Part shown: positions 24,810 to 33,001 of the stretch, in pieces
Layout: each line of letters opens with the position of its first letter
Position numbering within the stretch: position 1 is the first letter of the stretch
From: Verrucomicrobiota bacterium
Lineage (GTDB): Bacteria; Verrucomicrobiota; Verrucomicrobiia; Limisphaerales; SIBE01
Direction of reading: 5' to 3'
Assembly (NCBI GenBank): GCA_016209525.1
Contig: JACQWK010000262.1
Span: 1 to 38,676 of the forward strand
DNA: 38,676 nucleotides
Notes under the pieces: generated by a model
Databases searched by the model: none
What the model was told of the DNA's origin: nothing
What the model saw: the letters and a program-made list of their open reading frames with translations, nothing else
Made by a program: the position numbers and the translations under genes

Positions 24810-27271
24810 CTTGGAAACGATTTGTCCGGGTATTTGGGCGCGGGCGGAACCGGGCGCGGGTCTTTGGCGATGAGTTCTTGAAGGTGTTTGACCGCCGCGT
24901 CGAGTTGGGCGTCGGCTCCCTTGAAGGTGGCATGCGGCAGATTGTCCACGACGATGTCGGGATCGACGCCGTGGCCTTCGATCAACCACGCGCCTTCCGG
25001 GCCATAAACTCCGAACTCTGCGGCCGTCGCCGCACCACTGTCCACGAGCCAGCGTTCGACGCGGAGCCAGATTTCGCCGCCCCACGTGCGAGTGCCGATC
25101 ACCTTGCCCAGGCCCAAGCGCTTAAAGCCTTCCGTAAACGCCTCGCCGTCGCTCGCCGTCCGTTCGTTGCACAGCACGACAAGATGGCCGCGGAAGGCGT
25201 ACTGCATGTTCCAGTAAGGGCTGCCCACGCGTGGTTGCCAATAAAACCACGCCTTGCGCAAAAGCTTCCCAAGAATCCAAGAGTCGATGTTTCCGCCCCG
25301 GTTGTTGCGGACATCGATGATCAGTCCTTGGCGTTTGAATACGGGATAGAATTCCCGCGCCCATTCCGCGATGTTGTCCGTGCCCATCGCGCGCAAATGG
25401 ACGTAGCCGATCTGGCCTTTGCCAAGCTCCTCGACGCGCAAACGGCGGGTGTACTCCCATTCATCGTAACGCAAGTTTGCTTCGGCGCCTGCAGTGATCG
25501 GCTTCACGATGACTTGGCGCGAGGCACCGTCCTTCGGCGGCCGCACATCCAACAGGACCTGCTTGCCCGCCTGATTGCGCAGCAAGATCTCCGGATGAGC
25601 CGCGTTCAGCGTGGAACGGCCATTGATGCGCAGGATCACATCGTCGTCCTGCACCTCGACGCCGGGCCGCGCCAGAGGAGAAAGCGCAGCGGGGTAATCC
25701 GGATCCGCGCGGAAAATGTGATCGACACGCCAGCCACCGGCGGATTCATCGCGAAGCAACCGCGCTCCCAGCGACGCCGTCCGAATCTGGTCCGGACCTT
25801 CGCGCTCGTCGCCAAAGAAGACATAAATGTGCAGCGCGGACAACTCGCCGGCCATTTCCGAGATCAAGTCGCTCAGTTCACTGCGATCGCTCACCCGATC
25901 CACGAGGGGCAGGTACTTCTTCAGAATGGCGAACCAATTCAGCCCGTGCAGTCCGCGATCATAGAAGAAGTCGCGAATCATGCGCCACGATTCGGTGAAG
26001 ATTTGGCGCCATTCCTCGCGCGGATCGAGCATAAAAGTCCAGCCGTCAAGATTCACACGCGTGTCGTCAAGTTTCGCGGGTGCGGCGGCGTCGGAAGCAA
26101 TGACATGAAAGTTGTCGCCTTTGCGGAGGAGGAGCTTCTTTCCGTCCGCGCTAAGCTCATAACTGGCGATGTCCTCCACGAGCGTCTTCGGTTTGGGATC
26201 CTTGTGGGTGATCTCGAGTTGTTTGAGATGGCGTTTGGCGTCGAAGCCTGTGTCGCGGGCAGTCCAAAGCAGATGTTTGGCCGTGACCGACAGGCGCCCA
26301 TAATTGCCGGCCGGCACAGGCACTTCATGAAGGCGAGACGCGAGCCCTTCGAGGTCGATCGTTACACTCGGAGGCTGGTTGGTCTTGGAGTCTTTAAGGC
26401 CGTTCTTGGCCGAAGTTGCTTCGGGTGCTCGGTTGGGTGATCCTTGCCCCTGCCCGTGAGTCCACCCACCCGCTACCCCCACGGCTGTTGAACTAAGGTC
26501 AACCGGCCGTTTCTTGCTCTTAAACGTGCTCTTACTCTTACTCCCGAACTCCCTGGAGAGATTAAGATTACGAGTACGAGTAAGAGCAAGACCTGCTCGG
26601 GATGGAATCGAATTCATTCTTAATTCAACAGCAGTGCTCCCTACCCCTCCCAGGAGGGGAGCTTCGTTGCTCGTCGCCATTGTTCGTTCCCCTCCTGGGA
26701 GGGGTGCAGGGGTGGGTTCAACAAGAGATTCTGCGGTCTGCGACACCTCGTCTGCCCCCTCGGCGACAGGCTCGAGCAATTTCTGGATTTCGGCGGCGTT
26801 CACCGGACGGATCGGAGGCAGGCCAAACTGTTCGCGCTGCCGGTCCACCGCGGAGCTGGCGGGCGTCGTTCGTCCCGTCGTCTCAACGGCCTTGATGATC
26901 TTGTCGATCCCTCCGGGGTAAATGCCCCGATCCGCCAGCATGTTTTTCAGCGAGATGATCACCTCGACCGGCTTAACCTGCTGGGGACAGCGTTCGTGGC
27001 AATTGTAGCAGTTGGTGCAGTGCCACAGGATGGAATCGGGCTTGAGCAATTCCGAGCCGAGGCCATAGAGCACTTTCAACATGATCTCGCGGGGATTGAA
27101 CTCGCGGCTGTAGGCCGCGGCCGGACAATCGCCCACGCAAGCGCCGCACTGATAGCAGAAGTTCGACAAGTTTCCTTCGACCTTGCGGGCCAACTCGCGC
27201 CGGAAGTCGAAATTCACGCGCACGAGTTCTTCCGGGTCGTCAACGGCAGCAGCAGATCGCGTCATAATCAT
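24806..27271 (-). CDS. HdrC-like ferredoxin fused through translated repeats to tricorn-type S41 protease core
   Basis: An 821-residue chimera. Residues 1 to about 170 are a complete HdrC-like protein with two [4Fe-4S] motifs (FCYQCGACVGDCP; HCTNCYNCHERCP) and the HdrC ending FGLPPIRPVNAAEIQKLLE. Residues about 185-270 are low-complexity and are encoded by two repeats (26637-26716 and 26511-26590). Residues about 290-821 are the C-terminal part of a tricorn/S41 peptidase: the end of a propeller (DLEGLASRLHEVPVPAGNYG), C1 domain, PDZ (DDVILRINGRSTL) and the core with nucleophile TASDGEAF (Ser near 706). The usual tricorn Ser-His pair appears as ALH (His kept, Ser lost). The N-terminal beta-propeller is missing. 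HdrC belongs to the upstream electron-transfer operon, and the tricorn part has no known link to it. A deletion or loss of the hdrC stop probably created the fusion. Confidence 0.8.
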   Translation of the reverse strand: MIMTRSAAAVDDPEELVRVNFDFRRELARKVEGNLSNFCYQCGACVGDCPAAAYSREFNPREIMLKVLYGLGSELLKPDSILWHCTNCYNCHERCPQQVKPVEVIISLKNMLADRGIYPGGIDKIIKAVETTGRTTPASSAVDRQREQFGLPPIRPVNAAEIQKLLEPVAEGADEVSQTAESLVEPTPAPLPGGERTMATSNEAPLLGGVGSTAVELRMNSIPSRAGLALTRTRNLNLSREFGSKSKSTFKSKKRPVDLSSTAVGVAGGWTHGQGQGSPNRAPEATSAKNGLKDSKTNQPPSVTIDLEGLASRLHEVPVPAGNYGRLSVTAKHLLWTARDTGFDAKRHLKQLEITHKDPKPKTLVEDIASYELSADGKKLLLRKGDNFHVIASDAAAPAKLDDTRVNLDGWTFMLDPREEWRQIFTESWRMIRDFFYDRGLHGLNWFAILKKYLPLVDRVSDRSELSDLISEMAGELSALHIYVFFGDEREGPDQIRTASLGARLLRDESAGGWRVDHIFRADPDYPAALSPLARPGVEVQDDDVILRINGRSTLNAAHPEILLRNQAGKQVLLDVRPPKDGASRQVIVKPITAGAEANLRYDEWEYTRRLRVEELGKGQIGYVHLRAMGTDNIAEWAREFYPVFKRQGLIIDVRNNRGGNIDSWILGKLLRKAWFYWQPRVGSPYWNMQYAFRGHLVVLCNERTASDGEAFTEGFKRLGLGKVIGTRTWGGEIWLRVERWLVDSGAATAAEFGVYGPEGAWLIEGHGVDPDIVVDNLPHATFKGADAQLDAAVKHLQELIAKDPRPVPPAPKYPDKSFPR
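26511..26590. repeat. AAGAGCAAG/CTTGCTCTT inverted repeat within the chimera
   Basis: TTCTTGCTCTTAAACGTGCT plus CTTACTCTTACTC (26511-26543) opposes GAGATTAAGATTACGAGTAC plus GAGTAAGAGCAAG (26558-26590). It is A+T-richer than its surroundings and is translated as a Ser/Lys-rich linker (SREFGSKSKSTFKSKK). Confidence 0.65.
26637..26716. repeat. REPIN-like short variant within the HdrC-tricorn linker
   Basis: CCCTACCCCTCCCAGGAGGG and CCCCTCCTGGGAGGGGTGCA flank a 30-base centre, matching the intergenic variant at 2466-2550. It is preceded by TTCAACAGCAGTGC, as is the copy at 75. Confidence 0.75.
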
Positions 27272-27393
27272 CAGAAAGAATGTGGAAAATCGTCAGTTGA
27301 CTCGCGGGGCTTCAGATTTCGCGCTTCGGACTTCTTTCGGATTTCGGATTTCGTCATTCGGATTTGGTCCTGCCAATAGGTCATCGAAATCAG

Positions 27394-27585
27394 CTAGGAA
27401 CCGCCCGATGACCGTATGGGTGGTTTTGCGCCGGGTTCTTTCCGCCGAATCTGCCGGATGCTGTTGGATCGGCATTTGGGGCAGGAACGTTCCTTGTCCT
27501 CGCCCTTTTCAACAGGCTCCTGAAACTCTGAGCCGCAGGCCATACATCGAAACGTTTCCAATGTGGATGCCATTGGGTCCCTCAT
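27394..27585 (-). CDS. Small zinc-ribbon protein
   Basis: A 63-residue protein with one zinc ribbon: FRCMACGSEF and SCPKCRSNSIRQI (CxxC x20 CxxC). The start overlaps the Dps stop as ATGA, so it is translationally coupled to dps. The tail is basic and Pro/Gly-rich. The function is unknown; similar short ribbons often bind RNA or serve as rubredoxin-like or regulatory proteins. The 120-base gap after it (27272-27393) contains TTTCGGATTTCGG-type repeat sequence and no gene. Confidence 0.65.
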   Translation of the reverse strand: MRDPMASTLETFRCMACGSEFQEPVEKGEDKERSCPKCRSNSIRQIRRKEPGAKPPIRSSGGS

Positions 27586-28067
27586 GATCGAGTGTGGGCC
27601 TCTAGAAACCAGAGTCCTTTGTCCAAGTCTTGCGAGACGCCGGTGAGCAAATCCGCAGTGCCCGCGTCGCCCAGCGCAGCGGTATCGTCAATGGCTTTGC
27701 GCACGGCGTTCGCAGCCAAGCCGAACCGGTCGATCATGGCGGTCACGTAAGCCAAGCCTTCCGATGGTCCGTGAGGAAATTCCGGGAGCGCCGAGAGCGC
27801 CGCCGCCTGACGAACCGTGCCGCTCGCGACCCCGCCTAGAGCCGTAATGCGCTCCGCCAGCGGGTCCAGGTGTCCCCCGATGCTCTCTGCCAGGTCGTCG
27901 AAGACTTTGTGCAGCGGATAGAAAAGGCTTCCACGCACATTCCAGTGCGCCTGTTTGCACTGCGAACAGAGATCGGACAAGTCGGCCAGCAACTGGTTGA
28001 GGATGCTGGTGACTTGAGCGCGGGTCTGCTCGGAGAGGTTAACCTTGGTGTCGGACAATGTTTTCAT
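27582..28067 (-). CDS. dps: Dps-family DNA-protection/ferritin-like protein
   Basis: A 161-residue Dps: MKTLSDTKVNLSEQTRAQVT, then CKQAHWNVRGSLFYPLHKVF (ferroxidase His and the WNVRG signature), then DDLAESIGGHLDPLAERITALGG (Asp/Glu ligands). It forms a 12-mer that oxidises and stores iron and guards DNA from peroxide. A cysteine pair, C-S-Q-C, just before HWNVRG is unusual. The frame is open upstream to 28223, but ATG at 28067 gives the canonical start. It lies between the HdrA-MvhD gene and hdrC on the same strand, so iron/oxygen protection may be coexpressed with the Fe-S-rich Hdr complex. Confidence 0.92.
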   Translation of the reverse strand: MKTLSDTKVNLSEQTRAQVTSILNQLLADLSDLCSQCKQAHWNVRGSLFYPLHKVFDDLAESIGGHLDPLAERITALGGVASGTVRQAAALSALPEFPHGPSEGLAYVTAMIDRFGLAANAVRKAIDDTAALGDAGTADLLTGVSQDLDKGLWFLEAHTRS

Positions 28068-28143
28068 GTGATGGCTAGGTCTATTCTTCGTTCGTTCCTG
28101 CATTCGGAGCCTCGAAACTGATCCCGACATGCAATGTTGCTCC

Positions 28144-30600
28144 TCATGCCACAGCTTCGGCGATTTTGGTTCCTTCTTCCTTCCCTTGTTTTTTCGGTTT
28201 CGGTTGAAGCGCCTTGCGCGCATGTTCGATTTCTTCCGAGGTCACCGTCTCTCTCAGCTCCTCCAGACGGTGCATCACCTTGGCGAACTTCTGGCCTTCC
28301 GCGGCGCTGATCCATTCGAGCTGAAGGCGCTCGGGCCGAATCCCCGCTCTTTCCAGCCGGTCCCAGAGCCGCTGGACGCGCTTGACCGTCTGGCGGTTGG
28401 CGTTGATGTAATGGCAGTCGGCATAGTGGCACCCGGAAACGAGCACGACCGGCGCGCCGCACCGGAACGCTTCCAGCACCATCTCTTCAGAGACACGCGC
28501 CGAGCACATCGTCCGCACGACGCGGTTGGTGGCTGGATATTGAAGTCGCGAGATGCCGGCCATGTCGGCGCCGGCGTAAGAGCACCAGTTGCAGGCGAAC
28601 GCGAGGATTTTGTCCTGCGGATCCTCGGCCAGGATCGCGCGCACTTGGGCGAATATCTGCTCATCGGTGAAATGGCGCATGGTGATGGCGGCAAAGGCGC
28701 ACGTCGCCGCACAGGCTCCGCAACCGGCACACATCGCCTCCGTCACGACAGCCACTTCGCCTTTCTTCCAGGTGATGGCGGCGAAGGGGCAGACCGCGGC
28801 GCACAAACCGCACTTCTTGCAGAGTTCAGCATCGATGTGGCTGGTCGTCGCTTCGATCTTGATCCGGCCCGCGTTGAGCAACGTTCCGGCGCGCGAAGCG
28901 GCGGCGCCGGCCTGGCAGACGGTGTCTTTGATATCCTTCGGAGCTTCGCAACCGCCCGCGAAAAAAACGCCGCGAGTGGGCGCATCCACCGGCTTCAACT
29001 TCGGATGGGATTCCAAAAAGAAGCCTTCGGAAGTTTTCGAAAGCGTCATCAGCCGTGAAATCTTGCCCAGATCTTTCGGCGGCTGAACTCCGACCGATAG
29101 CACGACCAGATCGAGCTCGTGCCGCTCGACCTTCCCGGCCGTCGTGTTTTCGACCGTCACGAAGAGGTTGCGCGTCTTCGGATCTTCTTCGATATCGCCC
29201 GGCAGGCCGCGAATGTAGCGCGTGCCGGCTTCCTTCGACCGCTGGAACATTTCCTCGAACGATTTTCCGAACGCGCGGATGTCTTGGTAAAAGACGAACG
29301 TTTCCACGTCCGGATAGTGATCGGCCAAGAGCAAGGTGTCCTTGACCGTGTTCATGCAGCAGATGTTCGAGCAGTAAGGACGGCCGATTTTCGCATTCCG
29401 GGAGCCGACACACTGGACGAAGCCGATGCGCTTGGGGTGCTGCCGATCGCTGGGCCGCACAAAATGACCGGCCGTGGGACCCGCCGCGCAGATCAGGCGC
29501 TCGAACTCCATCGACGTAATCACGTTGTCGAAACGGGCGTAGCCGTAGTCGTCCAACTCGGTTGGGTCGTAAACGTCAAAGCCGATTGCGACGACAACAG
29601 CGCCGACGCTTCTCGTGATGATTTCGTCGCGGTCATCGAAGTCGATCGCCTTTTTCTCGCAGACTTCGGCGCACTTTCCACAGGCGATCGGATTATTGCC
29701 GAGGCAATCGTCCATGCTGAGGATATAGGAGCTGGGCACGGCTTGCGGGAAGGGAATGTAGATCGCGCGCCGGGAGGAGAGTCCAATTTGGAACTCGTCG
29801 GGCTTGGCCACCGGACACACCTTAGCGCATTCCCCGCAGGCGTTGCACAAGGTTGGATCGACGTAACGGGCTTTCTTACGAATTTTCACGGTGAAGTTGC
29901 CGACGTACCCCGACACTTCCTCGACTTCACTCCACGTCAGGAGCTCGATGTTCGGATGCCGACCGGCATCCAGGGCCTTGGGCCCCAGAATTCATATCGA
30001 GCAATCCATCGTGGGATAGGTCTTGTCGAGCTGGGCCATGATCCCGCCGATGGACGGTTGTTTTTCAACCAGGACGACCTTATGACCCGCGTCGGCGAGC
30101 TGAAGCGCGGTTTCGATGCCGGCCACGCCGCCGCCGATCACCAACGCGGCCTTGGCCACGGGCACCGACGCTTCCTCCTGCGGCTGCAGGAACCGGGCTT
30201 TTGCCACCGCGCTGGCCACAAGGTCTTTGGCTTTCCGGGTCGCTCGTTCGCGATCGCGAGGATGCACCCACGAGCAATGCTCGCGAAGGTTGGCCATCTC
30301 CATTAGGTACGGGTTCAGACCCGCGGCGCGCGCGCACTGCCGGAAGGTGAGTTCATGCTGGCGCGGCGTGCAGGAAGCGACCACCACGCGGTTCAAGCGG
30401 TGCTGCTGGATGGCCGCCTTGATTTCGTTCTGGCCGGGCTCGGCGCAAGTGTACTTGTTCCGCATCGCGCAGACGACGTCCGGCAGCGTTTTGGCGTACT
30501 CGGTCACAGCGCCGCAATCAACCGTGCCGGCAATATTCAAACCGCAGTCGCAGACAAAGACGCCGATCCGCAACCCGTGATTTGTAGGCTCGTCGTTCAT
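28144..30600 (-). CDS. hdrA: Selenocysteine-containing HdrA fused to MvhD
   Basis: Read through one TGA (29992-29994), this is an 818-residue HdrA-MvhD fusion with Sec at residue 203. The N-terminal domain (RIGVFVCDCGLNIAGTVDC...SCTPRQHELTF) is the iron-sulfur entry domain of HdrA. The FAD domain begins ALVIGGGVAGIETALQLADAG. The active region is AQLDKTYPTMDCSI, Sec, ILGPKALDAGRHPNIE, where other HdrA proteins have Cys. [4Fe-4S] motifs follow: CNACGECAKVCP, CGKCAEVC, CKKCGLCAAVCP and CAGCGACAATC. From about residue 665 an MvhD domain follows (FACNWCSYAGADMAGI, SGCHYADCHY, RLEWISAAEG) with a Lys-rich tail. A purine-rich GAGAGG about 10 bases upstream of the ATG supports the start. Role: FAD-based electron bifurcation hub. 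Standard calling splits it at 29992. Confidence 0.88.
29954..29994 (-). promoter_or_regulatory. UGA(Sec) codon and bacterial SECIS hairpin of HdrA-MvhD
   Basis: On the minus strand TGA (29994-29992) is followed by 20 bases and then GGATGCC-GGTC-GGCATCC (29971-29954), a perfect 7-bp stem with GGUC loop. GGUC is also the apical loop of the E. coli fdhF SECIS bound by SelB, and the loop falls 27 bases after the UGA, within the spacing usual for bacterial SECIS elements. The sister gene has the identical hairpin at the identical spacing. Confidence 0.85.
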
Positions 30601-30670
30601 AACCTTGTTACCTCTCGGTTACTGAGTTGTCCTGGCAATGGCCTGCTGCGCCGGCGGAACGATTGTCGCG

Positions 30671-30809
30671 TTCCCCCTCATCCCGGCCCTCTCCCCCAGG
30701 GAGAGGGGGACTCCATCCCAGCGTTCAGACAAACAGGGCACGCAGGCATGGGCGACACGCGGCGATACGTTCTCCCTCTCCCTGAGGAGAGGGCTGGGGT
30801 GAGGGGGAA
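30671..30809. repeat. REPIN-like repeat between hdr genes
   Basis: The left arm TTCCCCCTCATCCCGGCCC at 30671 and the right arm CTCCCTCTCCCTGAGGAGAG...GGGTGAGGGGGAA ending at 30809 flank about 60 bases of centre. It fills the 287-base gap between the HdrD-like gene and the HdrA-MvhD gene; nothing else but an ATTCGTGTTCATTCG fragment at about 30880 was seen there. Confidence 0.85.
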
Positions 30810-30887
30810 GATGATGTAGCCGATCCCACGGCTCCTCTCTTGAAAAGCTACGGATTAACCTGCTCGCTGCAGTCGGTGGATTCGTGT

Positions 30888-32189
30888 TCATTCGCATGAT
30901 TCGCGGACTTGCTTCTCGAATGCTTGGGCGATCGCCTCGGCCACGACTTCGGACACGTCTTTCATTTCGATCTCGGTCTCTCCTCGGAGCCTCGGATCCT
31001 TCATCGCGCAGCGGAAGTGGATCTGGCATTTCGGGCACGCGGTCACGAGCACGCTTGCGCCGGTGGCTCGCGCTTCGCGCAGGCGTTCCACTTGGATTTG
31101 CTTGGCAAAGCGGTCGCAATTGGACCACGTTCCGCCGGCGCAACACAGCGCTGCGCCCGCCCGATTTCGCATCTCCGCCAGCTTGATCCCAGGCAGAACG
31201 GAGAGCACCTGGCGCGGCGGATCGTAAATGCCAAGGTGACGTCCCAAACGGCAGGGATCTTGGAAAGTGACGGAAGTTGGTGTCTTAGATTCCAGGGCGG
31301 AGCCTGTTCGAACTTGAGGTGAAGGTGCAGCCGTCGAGGTGAAAAGGTCTATGTTTCCGTCGGGGGTTGACGGAGAGTCCGCCTCCTCACGTCGGCGGCT
31401 ACGGGTTTCCAGCAGATTCTTCAGCTCCTGCAAATGTTCCGCCAGAAACTCGCTGATGTGGAGCATCCTTGGCGGCTTGCTGGAGAAGAACGGTTCGTAA
31501 TCGATTTTCCAGGTCCGAAGGCATTCGGCGCACGAGGTCACCAGCGTTTGTGCGCCGCTGGCCTCCAGGAGCTTGACGTTATGCTGTGCGAGCAATTCGA
31601 AATGTTTCCGGTCGCCGTTCCAGAGCAGATCGTGCCCGCAGCAGCGTTCGTCCGCCGACACCACCGGGACGACGCCGAGTTTGTTCATCAGGCCCACGGC
31701 CGCCTTCGTGCCTTTGAGCGTGGCCACCGGGAAATCGGAGAAGAACGCGTCATAGTAAACATTGCATCCGGTCCAATAGAAAACTTCGCCTTTCTCCGGG
31801 TCTGACTTCAGATCGGGACTCAGCCAACGGAGCCGATCCTGATGTGTTTCACCTTTGGCCATCATGCGCATGAGCGACTGCAAGGCGCCTCCGTGCGGGC
31901 ATTCCGGCTCGACGCCGCCGCGGAACGCAAGCGCTCGGAGCTTCTGAATGAGATCGGTGTAGGCCACAGTGGCCGGACAGCGCTGGTCGCACATACGGCA
32001 AGTGAGACAACTGAACAGAGTGCCGTTCTGAAGGATTTCCTTCTGCTGGCCGGAGTTCGCCTTCAGGACGTGGCGCCGGGGGCTCAAGCTTCCGCCGATG
32101 CGCGCGATGGGGCACGCGGCGGTGCACTTCCCGCAGTCGTAGCAGGCCCAAGCTCTGCTTTCTCTAACCGCTGTGAGGAGATCCTGCAT
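30888..32189 (-). CDS. hdrD: HdrD-like (HdrC+HdrB) iron-sulfur protein with two CCG domains
   Basis: A 433-residue protein starting MQDLLTAVRESRAWACYDCG; it overlaps the mvhD 3' end by 26 bases. The N-terminal part holds two [4Fe-4S] motifs (CYDCGKCTAACPIA; CLTCRMCDQRCP). Two CCG domains follow: first TGCNVYYDAFF, ERCCGHDLLW, SCAECLRTW; second DPCRLGRHLG, ALCCAGGTWSNC, TACPKCQIHF. These bind the non-cubane [4Fe-4S] clusters that reduce disulfides in HdrB/HdrD. Between the CCG domains is a 40-residue insert (SRRREEADSPSTPDGNIDLF...), part of it encoded by repeat family 2 (31376-31405). It is probably the substrate-reducing subunit of the complex, acting on an unknown disulfide or quinone-like acceptor. 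No membrane segment or heme protein is present, so it is likely soluble. Confidence 0.88.
   Translation of the reverse strand: MQDLLTAVRESRAWACYDCGKCTAACPIARIGGSLSPRRHVLKANSGQQKEILQNGTLFSCLTCRMCDQRCPATVAYTDLIQKLRALAFRGGVEPECPHGGALQSLMRMMAKGETHQDRLRWLSPDLKSDPEKGEVFYWTGCNVYYDAFFSDFPVATLKGTKAAVGLMNKLGVVPVVSADERCCGHDLLWNGDRKHFELLAQHNVKLLEASGAQTLVTSCAECLRTWKIDYEPFFSSKPPRMLHISEFLAEHLQELKNLLETRSRRREEADSPSTPDGNIDLFTSTAAPSPQVRTGSALESKTPTSVTFQDPCRLGRHLGIYDPPRQVLSVLPGIKLAEMRNRAGAALCCAGGTWSNCDRFAKQIQVERLREARATGASVLVTACPKCQIHFRCAMKDPRLRGETEIEMKDVSEVVAEAIAQAFEKQVRESCE
31376..31405. repeat. Repeat family 2 arm inside the HdrD-like gene
   Basis: AGTCCGCCTCCTCACGTCGG followed by CGGCTACGG is the inverse of the arm seen at 12797 and 2251 (CCGTAGCCGCCGACGTGAGG). 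It is translated as SRRREEADS in the linker between the two CCG domains. Confidence 0.7.
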
Positions 32190-32670
32190 AAGGATTGCGT
32201 TTGCCCGCCAACAGGCTCGGCCCCAATCTTCGGATCTGGTCCGTAAACTCATTGATGATCCGGGCAAATCGGGCGCCTTCGGCCGCGCTGATCCATTCCA
32301 AACGGAGCCGCTGCTCCTCGATGCCGAGCAACCGGAGCACGCGTTTGATCTTCTCGAATTGTTCGACGGCGCGGCGGTTGCCAAAGACGTAATGGCAATC
32401 GCCGAAATGACAACCCGACATCAGCACGCCGTCGGCCCCCTTCTCGAAAGCGCGAAGGACAAAGTCGGGCTGGATCCGTCCGGAGCACATGACGCGGATG
32501 ATCCGAAAGTACGGTTCGTACTGGATTCGCGACACGCCCGCGGTGTCGGCTCCGGCGTAGGAGCACCAGTTGCAGGCGAACACCACCAGCCGCAGATTCC
32601 ACGAAATGGACTCCCGTCTTTGCGCCTGCGCAACTTGGGCCGCTGGTGGCAAAGATTCAGTCGCAGTCAT
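32164..32670 (-). CDS. mvhD: MvhD-like [2Fe-2S] electron-transfer subunit
   Basis: A 168-residue MvhD/FlpD-family protein. Conserved cysteines lie in VVFACNWCSYAGADTAGVSR, VMCSGRIQPDFVLRAF and MSGCHFGDCHYVFGN; RLRLEWISAAEGARFARI ends the core. In methanogens MvhD carries electrons from the hydrogenase or formate dehydrogenase to HdrA FAD. No hydrogenase gene is here, so an alternative donor such as ferredoxin, NAD(P)H or a 2-oxoacid oxidoreductase is inferred. This is a free-standing copy in addition to the MvhD domain fused to HdrA at 28144. A Gln/Ala-rich N-terminal 25 residues are atypical. The 3' end overlaps the HdrD-like gene. Confidence 0.9.
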   Translation of the reverse strand: MTATESLPPAAQVAQAQRRESISWNLRLVVFACNWCSYAGADTAGVSRIQYEPYFRIIRVMCSGRIQPDFVLRAFEKGADGVLMSGCHFGDCHYVFGNRRAVEQFEKIKRVLRLLGIEEQRLRLEWISAAEGARFARIINEFTDQIRRLGPSLLAGKRNPYAGSPHSG

Positions 32671-32757
32671 GGTAGATGAAACCTAACGTTGCGATTAAAG
32701 AGTGAAACGATGATCGATTCGGAATATTCCCGTGGCCGTAGGCGAGTGGCCATGCCG

Positions 32758-32899
32758 TTCCCCCTCACCCTGGCCCTCTCCCTCAGGGAGAGGGAAGGAC
32801 GGACTACGTGCGCGAAGAATGCGGGCGGTTCCCAATAGGTCCAGGCGCGGCAAACGTTGCTCCCTCTCCCCTGGGGAGAGGGCCGGGGTGAGGGGGAAG
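32758..32899. repeat. REPIN-like repeat between mvhD and the tandem hdrA gene
   Basis: TTCCCCCTCACCCTGGCCCT at 32758 and CTCCCTCTCCCCTGGGGAG...GGGTGAGGGGGAA ending at 32899 flank a 60-base centre. It fills most of the 331-base gap 32671-33001, in which no gene is seen. Confidence 0.85.
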
Positions 32900-33001
32900 G
32901 CGAGGCTAGCCCAAGCCACCACCTCGCTACAGGACTCGAGGTCCAACAATCCACCAGACCCACACATTTTTTTAAGCCGTCCATTGCTTGATGCCTCAGG
33001 T

